From NCBI RefSeq assembly GCF_001280015.1, contig NZ_LGDV01000228.1:1-35250 (forward strand): DNA of 35,250 bases, given 5' to 3'. Below are positions 12,741 through 19,827 of the stretch, piece after piece (the stretch's first letter is position 1; every line of letters begins with the position of its first letter). Below the pieces are notes generated by a model. It was not told where the DNA came from and did not search any database. It saw nothing but the letters and a program-made list of their open reading frames with translations. A program made the position numbers and the translations under genes. The DNA is from Streptomyces sp. MMG1121. Its GTDB lineage: Bacteria; Actinomycetota; Actinomycetes; Streptomycetales; Streptomycetaceae.

Positions 12741-13193
12741 GTGCTGAACGATCTCGACGAACGCATCGTGCACGCCCTCGCCGAGGACGCCCGCCGCTCC
12801 TACGCGGACATCGGGCAACTGGTCGGCCTGTCCGCGCCCGCCGTCAAGCGGCGCGTGGACCGGCTGCGGGCCACCGGAGCCATCACCGGATTCACCGTCC
12901 GGGTGGACCCGGCGGCGCTCGGCTGGGAGACCGAGGGCTATATCGAGATCTACTGCCGGCGCAACACCTCGCCGGAGACCATCCAGCGGGGCCTGGAGCG
13001 CTATCAGGAGGTCGTGGCCGCCTCGACCGTCACCGGTGAGGCGGACGCGATCGCCCAGGTCTTCGCCTCCGACATGCGTCACTTCGAACGGGTCCTGGAG
13101 CGGATCGCCGGGGAGCCGTTCGTGGAGCGGACCAAGTCGGTGCTGGTGCTGTCGCCGTTGCTGCGGCGCTTCTCCTCCGGGGCGCCGGGCTGA
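12741..13193 (+). CDS. Lrp/AsnC-family transcriptional regulator
   Basis: A 150-aa regulator. Residues 1-60 hold the winged helix-turn-helix that opens the family (LNDLDERIVHALAEDARRSY, then IGQLVGLSAPAVKRRVDRLR). Residues about 65-145 form the ligand-binding RAM domain (YQEVVAASTVTGEADAIAQV), which binds amino acids and drives octamer assembly. The gene sits 31 nt after an amino acid permease and most likely controls it. GTG 12741 begins right at the family start; no strong ribosome-binding site is visible, so translation may depend on the upstream gene. Confidence 0.9.
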   Translation: MLNDLDERIVHALAEDARRSYADIGQLVGLSAPAVKRRVDRLRATGAITGFTVRVDPAALGWETEGYIEIYCRRNTSPETIQRGLERYQEVVAASTVTGEADAIAQVFASDMRHFERVLERIAGEPFVERTKSVLVLSPLLRRFSSGAPG

Positions 13194-13218
13194 TCCGGAA
13201 TCCGGCTCGGGGCGCATC

Positions 13219-13351
13219 GCCGGATGCGGGGGCGTCGTGGTTTCGCGCGCCCACGCGGCGGAGCCGCACATCGGCACAGCCCCGCGCCCTTTTCGGACAT
13301 GCCCGACCGCAGCATCCTCAGGGGCGCGGGGAACTGCGTGACCGGCCACGG
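13219..13351. repeat. Streptomyces interspersed intergenic repeat with hairpin
   Basis: This stretch after the Lrp gene contains CACAGCCCCGCGCCC and, inverted downstream, GGGGCGCGGGGAACTGCG. Both are words I know from countless Streptomyces intergenic regions. The arms 13280-13289 and 13322-13331 pair perfectly around a 32-nt loop and probably end transcription between two convergent genes (Lrp on plus, GntR on minus). Confidence 0.65.
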
Positions 13352-13389
13352 ATCACCCGCACCCGGCGAACGCCACCGCGCCCCGAGTC

Positions 13390-14130
13390 CTACTCCGCCG
13401 TCTTCCGCGCCAGCGCGTTGTTGCCGATGGAGTTCCGCACGCTGAAGCTCACCGCGTCCGAGCGGTAGCGGTCGTCCGACCACTCCACCGGGCGGCCTTC
13501 ACGCGTCGTCGTGACCCGCCGCACCCGCAGCAGCGGACTCGTGCGGCGGATACCCAGCAGCTCCGCGTCCTGTGCCCCCGCCGCGACCGAGTCGATGACG
13601 TGCTCCCCGTAGGCGAAGACCAGGCCCGTGTCGTCGTAGAGGCGTTGGGTGACCGAGGGGCAGTCCGGGTGGATCGCCTCCACCGCCGGGGCGATCCAGT
13701 CGGCGTAGACCGTGCGCTCCAGCAGCACCGGTTCGCCGTCCAGGCCGCGCACCCGTAGTACGTGCAACACCTGGGTGCCGATGGGGAGTTGGAGGCGTAC
13801 GGCGTCCTCGTGCGTCGCCGGGCGGTACTCCTGCGTCACCACGTGGCCCGTGGCCTCGCGGCCCATCGCGCGGGCCCACTGGGCGAAGCTGCGCAGTTCC
13901 TCGAAGCTCTGGCTGCGCCGGCTGGCCAGCACCACGCGCCGGGCGCCCTGGCGGGAGCCGATCAGGCCCTCGGCGGTCAGGGCGGCGACGGCCTGGCGGA
14001 CCGTGCCGCGAGAGACGCCGTAGTGCGCGGCCAGCTCCGACTCCGAGGGCAGCCGGCTGCCGACCGTGTACTCCTCGCGGTCGATGGCCCGCCGCAGTTC
14101 GTCGGCGATCTCCTCGTGTCGCGCCGTCAT
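13390..14130 (-). CDS. GntR-family regulator with UTRA sensor domain (HutC/PhnF type)
   Basis: A 246-aa regulator divergent from the ABC importer. Residues 5-70 are the GntR winged helix: SRLPSESELAAHYGVSRGTV followed by RQAVAALTAEGLIGSRQGAR. Residues about 95-240 form the UTRA domain (chorismate lyase fold) that senses a small molecule; typical blocks are GTQVLHVLRVRGLDGEPVLL and PVEWSDDRYRSDAVSFSV. ATG 14130 has GAGGGG just upstream on the minus strand. A 14-bp palindrome lies 19 nt before the start codon, where it could block its own promoter, and a second palindrome lies before the importer. It most likely represses the importer until substrate is present. Confidence 0.9.
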   Translation of the reverse strand: MTARHEEIADELRRAIDREEYTVGSRLPSESELAAHYGVSRGTVRQAVAALTAEGLIGSRQGARRVVLASRRSQSFEELRSFAQWARAMGREATGHVVTQEYRPATHEDAVRLQLPIGTQVLHVLRVRGLDGEPVLLERTVYADWIAPAVEAIHPDCPSVTQRLYDDTGLVFAYGEHVIDSVAAGAQDAELLGIRRTSPLLRVRRVTTTREGRPVEWSDDRYRSDAVSFSVRNSIGNNALARKTAE

Positions 14131-14149
14131 GCTTCCCCTCTGCTTAGGT

Positions 14150-14163
14150 CGCTGTGCACAGCG
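14150..14163 (-). promoter_or_regulatory. Perfect 14-bp palindrome in the gntR leader
   Basis: CGCTGTGCACAGCG is fully self-complementary and lies 19 nt upstream of the gntR start codon. With the promoter proposed at 14173-14202 it would lie at about +3 to +16 of the transcript, a normal place for an autorepression operator. Confidence 0.5.
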
Positions 14164-14172
14164 TGACCAGCC

Positions 14173-14202
14173 TAATCGACGTTCCTGGGTGATCCGTGTC
14201 AA
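14173..14202 (-). promoter_or_regulatory. Candidate promoter of the GntR gene
   Basis: On the minus strand TTGACA (14197-14202) is a perfect -35 box, followed after 18 nt by CGATTA (14173-14178) as a weaker -10. Transcription would begin near 14166. Confidence 0.45.
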
Positions 14203-14283
14203 CTGGAAGTGTGCAGGGAATCAGGGGTTTATGTTTCGATGGCGTTCACGAACAGGACACCGGGGACGGGCGTACTAGGGCCG

Positions 14284-14299
14284 ACTTGTTCATACAAGT
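14284..14299 (+). promoter_or_regulatory. ACTTGT-N4-ACAAGT palindrome before the ABC importer
   Basis: Perfect 6-bp arms flank TCAT. The core GTTCATAC (14288-14295) resembles the GT-N-TA-N-AC pattern known for HutC-subfamily GntR regulators. It lies 36 nt before the binding-protein start at 14335, so it is the best operator candidate for the divergent GntR protein. Confidence 0.55.
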
Positions 14300-14334
14300 T
14301 CTCCCGCCCTCCTTATGCGTCCCCTGGAGAGACC

Positions 14335-15495
14335 GTGACCGTGTCCCTGCCGAGAAACGCCGTCCTCGGCGGTTCCCTCGCCGTCGTCGCCGCGCTCGCC
14401 CTGAGCGCCTGCGGCGCCGCCCCCGACAACGCGTCGACCAACACCAAGGACGGCAAGAACGCCGCCACCGCCACCTCCGCCGCCGACTTCGGCGGCATGG
14501 ACGCCCTGGTCAAGGCAGCCAAGAAGGAGGGCACCCTGCACATCATCGCGGTGCCCCGCGACTGGGCCAACTACGGCGCGATCATCGACGGCTTCCAGAA
14601 GAAGTACGGCATCAAGATCCAGGACGAGAGCCCCGACGGCACCAGCCAGGACGAGATCAACGCCGTCACCTCCCGCAAGGGGCAGGACCGTGCCCCCGAC
14701 GTGCTCGACCTGGGCAGCTCGTTCGCACTGAGCGCCGCCCAGCAGGGGCTGCTCGCCCCGTACAAGGTGGCCTCCTACACCGACATCCCCGAGGCCCAGA
14801 AGGACCCGCAGGCCCGCTGGTACAACGACTACGGCGGCTACATCTCCATCGGCTGCGACGACAAGCGCGTCAAGGAGTGCCCGACCAGCTTCAAGGACCT
14901 GCTCAAGCCCGAGTACAAGGGCCAGGTCGCCCTCAACGGCAACCCGACCAAGTCCGGCTCCGCCTTCGGCGGCGTCTACGCGGCCGCGCTCGCCAACGGT
15001 GGCTCCTTCGACAGCATCCAGCCCGGCCTGGACTTCTTCGCCAAGCTGAAGAAGAACGGCAACTACACGCCCGTCGAGTCCACCCCGGCCACCGTCGAGA
15101 AGGGCGAGACGCCCATCTCCATCGACTGGGACTACCTGAACGCCGGGTACGCCGACGAGTTCAAGTCCAAGGGCCTCGACTGGAAGGTCGTCATCCCGAG
15201 CGACGGCCAGTACGCGCAGTACTACTCCCAGGCCATCAACAAGAGCGCCCCGCACCCGGCGGCCGCCCGCCTGTGGCAGGAGTACCTGTACAGCGCCGAG
15301 GGCCAGAACCTGTGGCTCAAGGGCTACGCCCGCCCGGCCCTGACGGCCGCCCTGGAGAAGGCCGGCACCCTCGACAAGACGGCCGCCGCCCGGCTGCCGA
15401 AGGTCACCGGTACGCCCTCCTTCCCGACCGAGGCCCAGCAGAGCAAGGCCAAGACGGTCATCGCTCAGGGCTGGGGGAAGGCCGTCTCCGGATGA
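14335..15495 (+). CDS. ABC importer substrate-binding lipoprotein
   Basis: A 386-aa extracytoplasmic binding protein. The N-terminal signal ends in the lipobox LSAC with Cys26, so it should be a membrane-anchored lipoprotein. The mature part opens FGGMDALVKAAKKEGTLHII and resembles the iron(III)/polyamine/thiamine/aminoethylphosphonate group of binding proteins (PhnS, AfuA and PotD relatives); hinge blocks such as SFKDLLKPEYKGQVALNGNP fit this. The ligand cannot be read from sequence. Start GTG 14335 has GGAG 5 nt upstream (14326-14329); GTG 14341 is an alternative. The stop overlaps the first permease by 4 nt. It is the first gene of a five-gene unit controlled by the divergent GntR protein. 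Confidence 0.87.
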   Translation: MTVSLPRNAVLGGSLAVVAALALSACGAAPDNASTNTKDGKNAATATSAADFGGMDALVKAAKKEGTLHIIAVPRDWANYGAIIDGFQKKYGIKIQDESPDGTSQDEINAVTSRKGQDRAPDVLDLGSSFALSAAQQGLLAPYKVASYTDIPEAQKDPQARWYNDYGGYISIGCDDKRVKECPTSFKDLLKPEYKGQVALNGNPTKSGSAFGGVYAAALANGGSFDSIQPGLDFFAKLKKNGNYTPVESTPATVEKGETPISIDWDYLNAGYADEFKSKGLDWKVVIPSDGQYAQYYSQAINKSAPHPAAARLWQEYLYSAEGQNLWLKGYARPALTAALEKAGTLDKTAAARLPKVTGTPSFPTEAQQSKAKTVIAQGWGKAVSG

Positions 15496-16373
15496 CCGCC
15501 GCTCTCACGCGTGCGGACGTGGCGACCGTCGCTTCGGCGAAGCGGCGGCGCCGCGCCCCCGGCTGGCTGGCCGTCGTACCGCTGCTGGTCTTCGCCGCCG
15601 TCGCCTTCGGCCTGCCCGCGCTGGCCATCGTGGACGGCGCCTTCACGGTCGAGGGCCACTACGGCACGCAGAACATGACCGACTCCCTCCAGGGTCCGTA
15701 CCTCACCGCCCTGCTCGGCAGCGTCAAGCTGTCCGCGATCTCCGCCGCGCTCGGCGCACTGTTCGGGCTGCCGCTCGCCCAGGCCGTGGTCAGCTCCCGC
15801 TCCCGCGCGCTGCGCGAGGCCGTGCTGACCGCCTCCGGCGTGCTCGCCAACTTCGGCGGTGTGCCGCTCGCCTTCGCCTTCGTCGCCACCCTCGGCAACG
15901 CGGGCGTCCTCACCGTCCACCTGGGCCTCAAGGACAGCGGCTGGGACCTCTACAGCTTCTGGGGTCTGGTCCTCGTCTACCTCTACTTCCTCATCCCGCT
16001 CATGGTCCTCACCATCACCCCCGCGCTGGACGGCCTGCGCACCCAGTGGCGAGAGGCCGCGCTGAACAACGGCGCCACCGGCGTGCAGTACTGGCGCCAT
16101 GTGGCCCTGCCGGTGCTGGCGCCCTCGCTGCTCGGTGGTCTCGTGCTGCTCTTCGGCAGCGCCTTCGCCGCCTACGCCACCGCCGCCGCCATGGTCGGCA
16201 GCGCGGTCCCGCTGATCACCCTGCAGATCGCCGACGCGCTCTCCGGCAACGTGCTCGTCGGCCAGGAGAACGTCGCACTCGCCCTCAGCCTCGACATGGT
16301 CCTGGTGGCCGGCCTGGTGATGGCCGTGTATCTGCCCCTGCAACGCCGGAGCGCCCGATGGCTCGACGCCTGA
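15492..16373 (+). CDS. ABC importer permease subunit 1
   Basis: A 293-aa membrane protein with about six hydrophobic helices of the binding-protein-dependent transport family. The cytoplasmic EAA loop that docks on the ATPase is REAALNNGATGVQYWRHVAL followed by PVLAPS. A basic N-terminus precedes the first helix. The ATG overlaps the stop of the binding protein (ATGA), and its own end overlaps the next permease by 16 nt, so the unit is strongly coupled. It would form the channel as a heterodimer with the second permease. Confidence 0.9.
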   Translation: MTAALTRADVATVASAKRRRRAPGWLAVVPLLVFAAVAFGLPALAIVDGAFTVEGHYGTQNMTDSLQGPYLTALLGSVKLSAISAALGALFGLPLAQAVVSSRSRALREAVLTASGVLANFGGVPLAFAFVATLGNAGVLTVHLGLKDSGWDLYSFWGLVLVYLYFLIPLMVLTITPALDGLRTQWREAALNNGATGVQYWRHVALPVLAPSLLGGLVLLFGSAFAAYATAAAMVGSAVPLITLQIADALSGNVLVGQENVALALSLDMVLVAGLVMAVYLPLQRRSARWLDA

Positions 16374-17176
16374 CCCCCTGGCGCTGGGCCGTCCTCGGCC
16401 TCGCCGCCCTGTACTTCCTGGTGCCGCTCGGCGCGTCCGTCATCTTCACGGTCGACGTGCCCGGCCAGGGCGTCTCCTTCGACGCCTACACCAAGATCCT
16501 GTCCACCGATGGCTTCGTCTCCAGCCTGCTGCTCTCGCTGGAGCTGGCCGTGGCCACCATCGTGGTCGTCCTGCTGCTGATGGTGCCCGCCGTGGTCGCG
16601 CTCCGGCTCGGCTCGCCCCGGCTGCGCCCGGTGGTGGAGGTGGTCTGCTCGCTGCCGCTGGTGGTGCCGCCGATCGCGTTCGTCGCCGGCATCGTCACCG
16701 TGCTGAAGTGGGGACCGGAGCATCTGTCCCGGACCCCGCTGTTCGAGACGTTCGTGGTGATCCAGAACGACAACTTCCCCGTCGTGCTGGTCCTCGCCTA
16801 CGTCGTGATGGCCCTGCCGTTCGTCTACCGGGCCCTGGACGCCGGCCTGCGCGCCATCGACGTACGGACCCTCGTCGAGGCCGCCCGCAGCTGCGGCGCC
16901 TCCTGGCCGCAGGCCCTCGTCCGCGCCGTCCTGCCCAATCTGCGCGGGGCCCTGCTGAACGCGTCCTTCCTCACGCTAGCCCTGGTCCTCGGCGAGTTCA
17001 CGGTCTCCCATCTGCTCGGATACGCGCCCTTCGCCGTGTGGATCTACAACGTCGGCGGCGAACAGGCCCAGATGTCCGTCGCCGTGTCCGTGCTCAGCCT
17101 GCTCGTCACCTGGGCCCTGCTCCTCGCGCTCGCCGGTGCCGGCGGACGCGACCGAACCGCTTCCTCCCGGGGATGA
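16358..17176 (+). CDS. ABC importer permease subunit 2
   Basis: A 272-aa membrane protein with about six helices, the partner of permease 1. Its EAA loop reads VEAARSCGASWPQALVRAVL followed by PNLRGALL. Strings such as CSLPLVVPPIAFVAGIVTVL and GEFTVSHLLGYAPFAVWIYN are typical of the PotC/PhnV-like second permease. It starts inside the end of the previous gene (16-nt overlap) and its stop overlaps the ATPase start (ATGA at 17173). Confidence 0.9.
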   Translation: MARRLTPWRWAVLGLAALYFLVPLGASVIFTVDVPGQGVSFDAYTKILSTDGFVSSLLLSLELAVATIVVVLLLMVPAVVALRLGSPRLRPVVEVVCSLPLVVPPIAFVAGIVTVLKWGPEHLSRTPLFETFVVIQNDNFPVVLVLAYVVMALPFVYRALDAGLRAIDVRTLVEAARSCGASWPQALVRAVLPNLRGALLNASFLTLALVLGEFTVSHLLGYAPFAVWIYNVGGEQAQMSVAVSVLSLLVTWALLLALAGAGGRDRTASSRG

Positions 17177-18252
17177 CACATATGACCGCCACCCTGACCG
17201 AGACCCTCGAGAAGGCCGCCACCGTCGAATTCCAGGGCCTGCGCCGGGAGTTCGGGACCACCGTCGCCCTCGACGGACTCGACCTCACCGTCCGCCCCGG
17301 GGAGTTCCTCGCCCTGCTCGGCCCGTCCGGCTGCGGCAAGACCACCGCGCTGCGGATGCTCGCCGGCTTCGAACACCCCTCCTCCGGCGCCGTCCTGGTG
17401 GACGGCGAGGACGTCACCCACGTCCCGGCCCACCGCCGCGACGCGGGCATGGTGTTCCAGTCGTACAGCCTCTTCCCGCATCTGAACGCCGTCGACAACG
17501 TCGCCTTCGGGCTGCGCATGCGCGGGGTCCGCACGGCCGAACGGCGCTCCCGCGCCACCGAGTTGCTGGAACTGGTCGGCCTCGGCGACAAGGGCGAGCG
17601 TTATCCGCACCAGCTCTCCGGCGGCCAGCAGCAGCGCATCGCGCTGGCCCGCGCCCTCGCACTGCGCCCGCGCGTGCTGCTCCTCGACGAGCCGCTGTCC
17701 GCGCTCGACGCCAAGGTGCGGCTCACCCTGCGCGAGGAGATCCGCCGACTCCAGCAGGAACTCGGCATCACCACACTGTTCGTGACGCACGATCAGGAGG
17801 AGGCCCTGTCGGTCGCCGACCGGGTCGCCGTCATGCGCGCCGGACGCCTCGAACAGTGCGCCGAGCCCGCCGAGTTGTACGGCCGTCCGGCCACCGCCTT
17901 CGTCGCCGAGTTCGTCGGCACGATGAGCCGGATCCCGGGCGAGCTGACCGACGGCACGGTCCAGGTGCTCGGACAGCGCCTGCCCGCCGACGGCGAGGTG
18001 CCGGACGGTCCGGTGGACGTGCTGGTGCGGCCGGAGTCCCTCCGGGTGGCCGCCGACGGGCAGGGCGCCGCCCGTGTCGTCGCCACCGCCTTCCTCGGCG
18101 CGGTCGTCCGGGTCACCGTCCGGCTCGCCGACGGCACCGAGGCCAAGGCCGACCTGCCCGCGCACGAGGCCACCGGGCTCGGCGCCGGAGCCCCGGTGAG
18201 CGTGTCGCTGCCCGAGCGGCCGGTGCTGGTGGCCGAACGAATCCAGAAGTGA
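17173..18252 (+). CDS. ABC importer ATP-binding subunit
   Basis: A 359-aa cytoplasmic ATPase that powers the importer. It carries Walker A GPSGCGKTT (near residue 50), the Q-loop MVFQSYSLFPHL, the signature LSGGQQQRIALARAL (near 149), Walker B RVLLLDEPLSALDAK (near 168) and the switch histidine in FVTHDQEEAL. Beyond residue 240 a TOBE-like domain (VRPESLRVAADGQGAARVVA) matches the PotA/PhnT/MalK group. ATG 17173 is preferred for its 4-nt overlap with the permease; ATG 17182 would shorten it by 3 residues. The next gene starts 14 nt later or, at GTG 18249, in overlap. Confidence 0.92.
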   Translation: MTHMTATLTETLEKAATVEFQGLRREFGTTVALDGLDLTVRPGEFLALLGPSGCGKTTALRMLAGFEHPSSGAVLVDGEDVTHVPAHRRDAGMVFQSYSLFPHLNAVDNVAFGLRMRGVRTAERRSRATELLELVGLGDKGERYPHQLSGGQQQRIALARALALRPRVLLLDEPLSALDAKVRLTLREEIRRLQQELGITTLFVTHDQEEALSVADRVAVMRAGRLEQCAEPAELYGRPATAFVAEFVGTMSRIPGELTDGTVQVLGQRLPADGEVPDGPVDVLVRPESLRVAADGQGAARVVATAFLGAVVRVTVRLADGTEAKADLPAHEATGLGAGAPVSVSLPERPVLVAERIQK

Positions 18253-18266
18253 GGACTGACCCGAAC

Positions 18267-19733
18267 GTGACCCCCCACACCCTTCAACGCCCGCTGCAGG
18301 CCGTCCTGTTCGACATGGACGGCACGCTCGTCGACACCGAGCGACTGTGGTGGGAGGCGGTCGAGCAGGTCGCCCGACGCCCGCTGGCCGAGGCCGACCA
18401 GCCGGAGGTGCTCGGCCAGGCGGTCGAGCACACCGCCGCCTGGCTCGCCGCGGCGACCGGACGGCCGGAGGCGGACCTCGCCGCCGAGCTGCACCGCGAG
18501 TTCGCCGAGCGCGTCCGTACCGGCATCGTGCCCCGTCCCGGGGCCCTGGACCTGCTGGATGAGCTGGCTGCCGCCGGCCTCCCCACCGCCCTGGTCACCG
18601 CGTCCCCGCGCGCGGTCGCCGACCTCGTCCTCGAGGCCCTCGGCGCCTGGCGGTTCGCCGCCTCCGTCACCGCCGACGACACCGACCGCACCAAGCCCGC
18701 CCCCGACCCCTACCTGGCCGCCTGCCGGGCCCTCGGCGTCGCCCCGGCCGACTGTGTGGCCGTCGAGGACACCGCGACCGGGGTCGCCTCCGCCGAGGCC
18801 GCCGGCTGCGCCGTACTCGCCGTGCCGTCCCTCGCGCCGATCGGCGCGGCACCCGGCCGGACCGTACGGGAGACGCTGGCCGGGGTCACGGTCGAGGAGC
18901 TGCGGCGGATGGTCGCGCCCGAACTGCGGGTCATGAGCTGGAACCTGTGGCTCGGCGGCAGCGAGGTCGACGACCACCGGGCCAAGCAGCTCAAGACGAT
19001 CCTGGAGAGCGGCGCCGACGTCGTCGGGCTCCAGGAGACCGCCGGCACGGCCGCACCGGAGCTGGCCGAGGCCCTCGGCTGGTACCACCACCGGGCCGGC
19101 GAGAACCTCGGCGTGCTCAGCCGCCACCCGATCACCGCGCGCTTCGGCGACCCGGCCGTCGGCTTCTACGGCGCCGCGGGCGTCCGGATCGCCGTGGCAC
19201 CCGGCCGCGAGGTCGACGTGTGGACCGCGCATCTGCACTACACGCCGTACGGGCCCTACGAGGCCGCCTTCGACGGGCTGCCGGCGACGGAGCTGATCGC
19301 CCACGAGGAGGTGCGGCTGACGCAGCTGCGGGACGCGCTGGGCCGGATCGCCGAGTCCGCGCGCGAGGGTGTCCCGGTCGTCCTGGTCGGCGACTTCAAC
19401 TGCCCCTCGCACCTGGACCGGCCGGAGGTGGCGTGGCCGGTGACACGGGCCGCCGAGGAGGCGGGCTTCGCCGACTCCTACCGCGAGGCCCACCCGGACC
19501 CCGTCGCCGAGCCCGGGCACACCTGGTCGCCGATCCACCCCGTGCACGAGGACGGCAGCGGGCGGCCCGAACCGCAGGACCGGATCGACTACGTCCTGCA
19601 CCGGGGCCTGACCGTGCTGGACGCGCGCACCCTCGTCACCGGCAGCCCGCGCCCCTGGCCGGACGTGGCGGACAACGACTGGCCCTCGGACCACGCGGCG
19701 GTCGTCACGACCTTTGCGCTGCCCCCGAGGTGA
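18267..19733 (+). CDS. Fusion of a HAD phosphatase and an EEP-family phosphodiesterase
   Basis: One 488-aa open frame holds two complete hydrolases. Residues 10-215 are a HAD phosphatase of the phosphoglucomutase/gph-like branch: FDMDGTLVDTE with D16 and D18, the T111/S113 motif in VTASP, K143 in TKPAPDPYLA, and E167-D168 in VAVEDTATG. Residues 220-488 are an endonuclease/exonuclease/phosphatase domain: MSWNLW with N226, LQET with E257, GDFN with D376 and N378, and SDH with D475 and H476. No stop or frameshift separates them. An internal ATG (M223) begins the second domain but has no ribosome-binding site at a usable distance. Start GTG 18267 has GAGGA at 18251-18255; GTG 18249 overlaps the ATPase stop. 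As the last gene of the importer unit, it should act on the imported compound. Confidence 0.85.
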   Translation: MTPHTLQRPLQAVLFDMDGTLVDTERLWWEAVEQVARRPLAEADQPEVLGQAVEHTAAWLAAATGRPEADLAAELHREFAERVRTGIVPRPGALDLLDELAAAGLPTALVTASPRAVADLVLEALGAWRFAASVTADDTDRTKPAPDPYLAACRALGVAPADCVAVEDTATGVASAEAAGCAVLAVPSLAPIGAAPGRTVRETLAGVTVEELRRMVAPELRVMSWNLWLGGSEVDDHRAKQLKTILESGADVVGLQETAGTAAPELAEALGWYHHRAGENLGVLSRHPITARFGDPAVGFYGAAGVRIAVAPGREVDVWTAHLHYTPYGPYEAAFDGLPATELIAHEEVRLTQLRDALGRIAESAREGVPVVLVGDFNCPSHLDRPEVAWPVTRAAEEAGFADSYREAHPDPVAEPGHTWSPIHPVHEDGSGRPEPQDRIDYVLHRGLTVLDARTLVTGSPRPWPDVADNDWPSDHAAVVTTFALPPR

Positions 19734-19756
19734 CCCGGGGTTACCGCAGGTCACCA

Positions 19757-19785
19757 TTGCGGCGGGCGGGGTGATCCCGTAGGTT
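19757..19785 (+). promoter_or_regulatory. Candidate promoter of the conservon-like operon
   Basis: TTGCGG (19757-19762) and TAGGTT (19780-19785) are spaced by 17 nt, a good match to the Streptomyces vegetative promoter. Transcription would start near 19792, 36 nt before the sensor start codon. Confidence 0.55.
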
Positions 19786-19827
19786 GTGCCGCGCTCTCTA
19801 CTGACTGGTAACACCGGCAGGTACTCC

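Noticed and set aside
18267..19733. Phosphonoacetaldehyde hydrolase (PhnX) plus separate enzyme
   Set aside because: The HAD motifs fit the general phosphoglucomutase-like branch and no PhnW transaminase is present; nothing in the frame suggests two genes.
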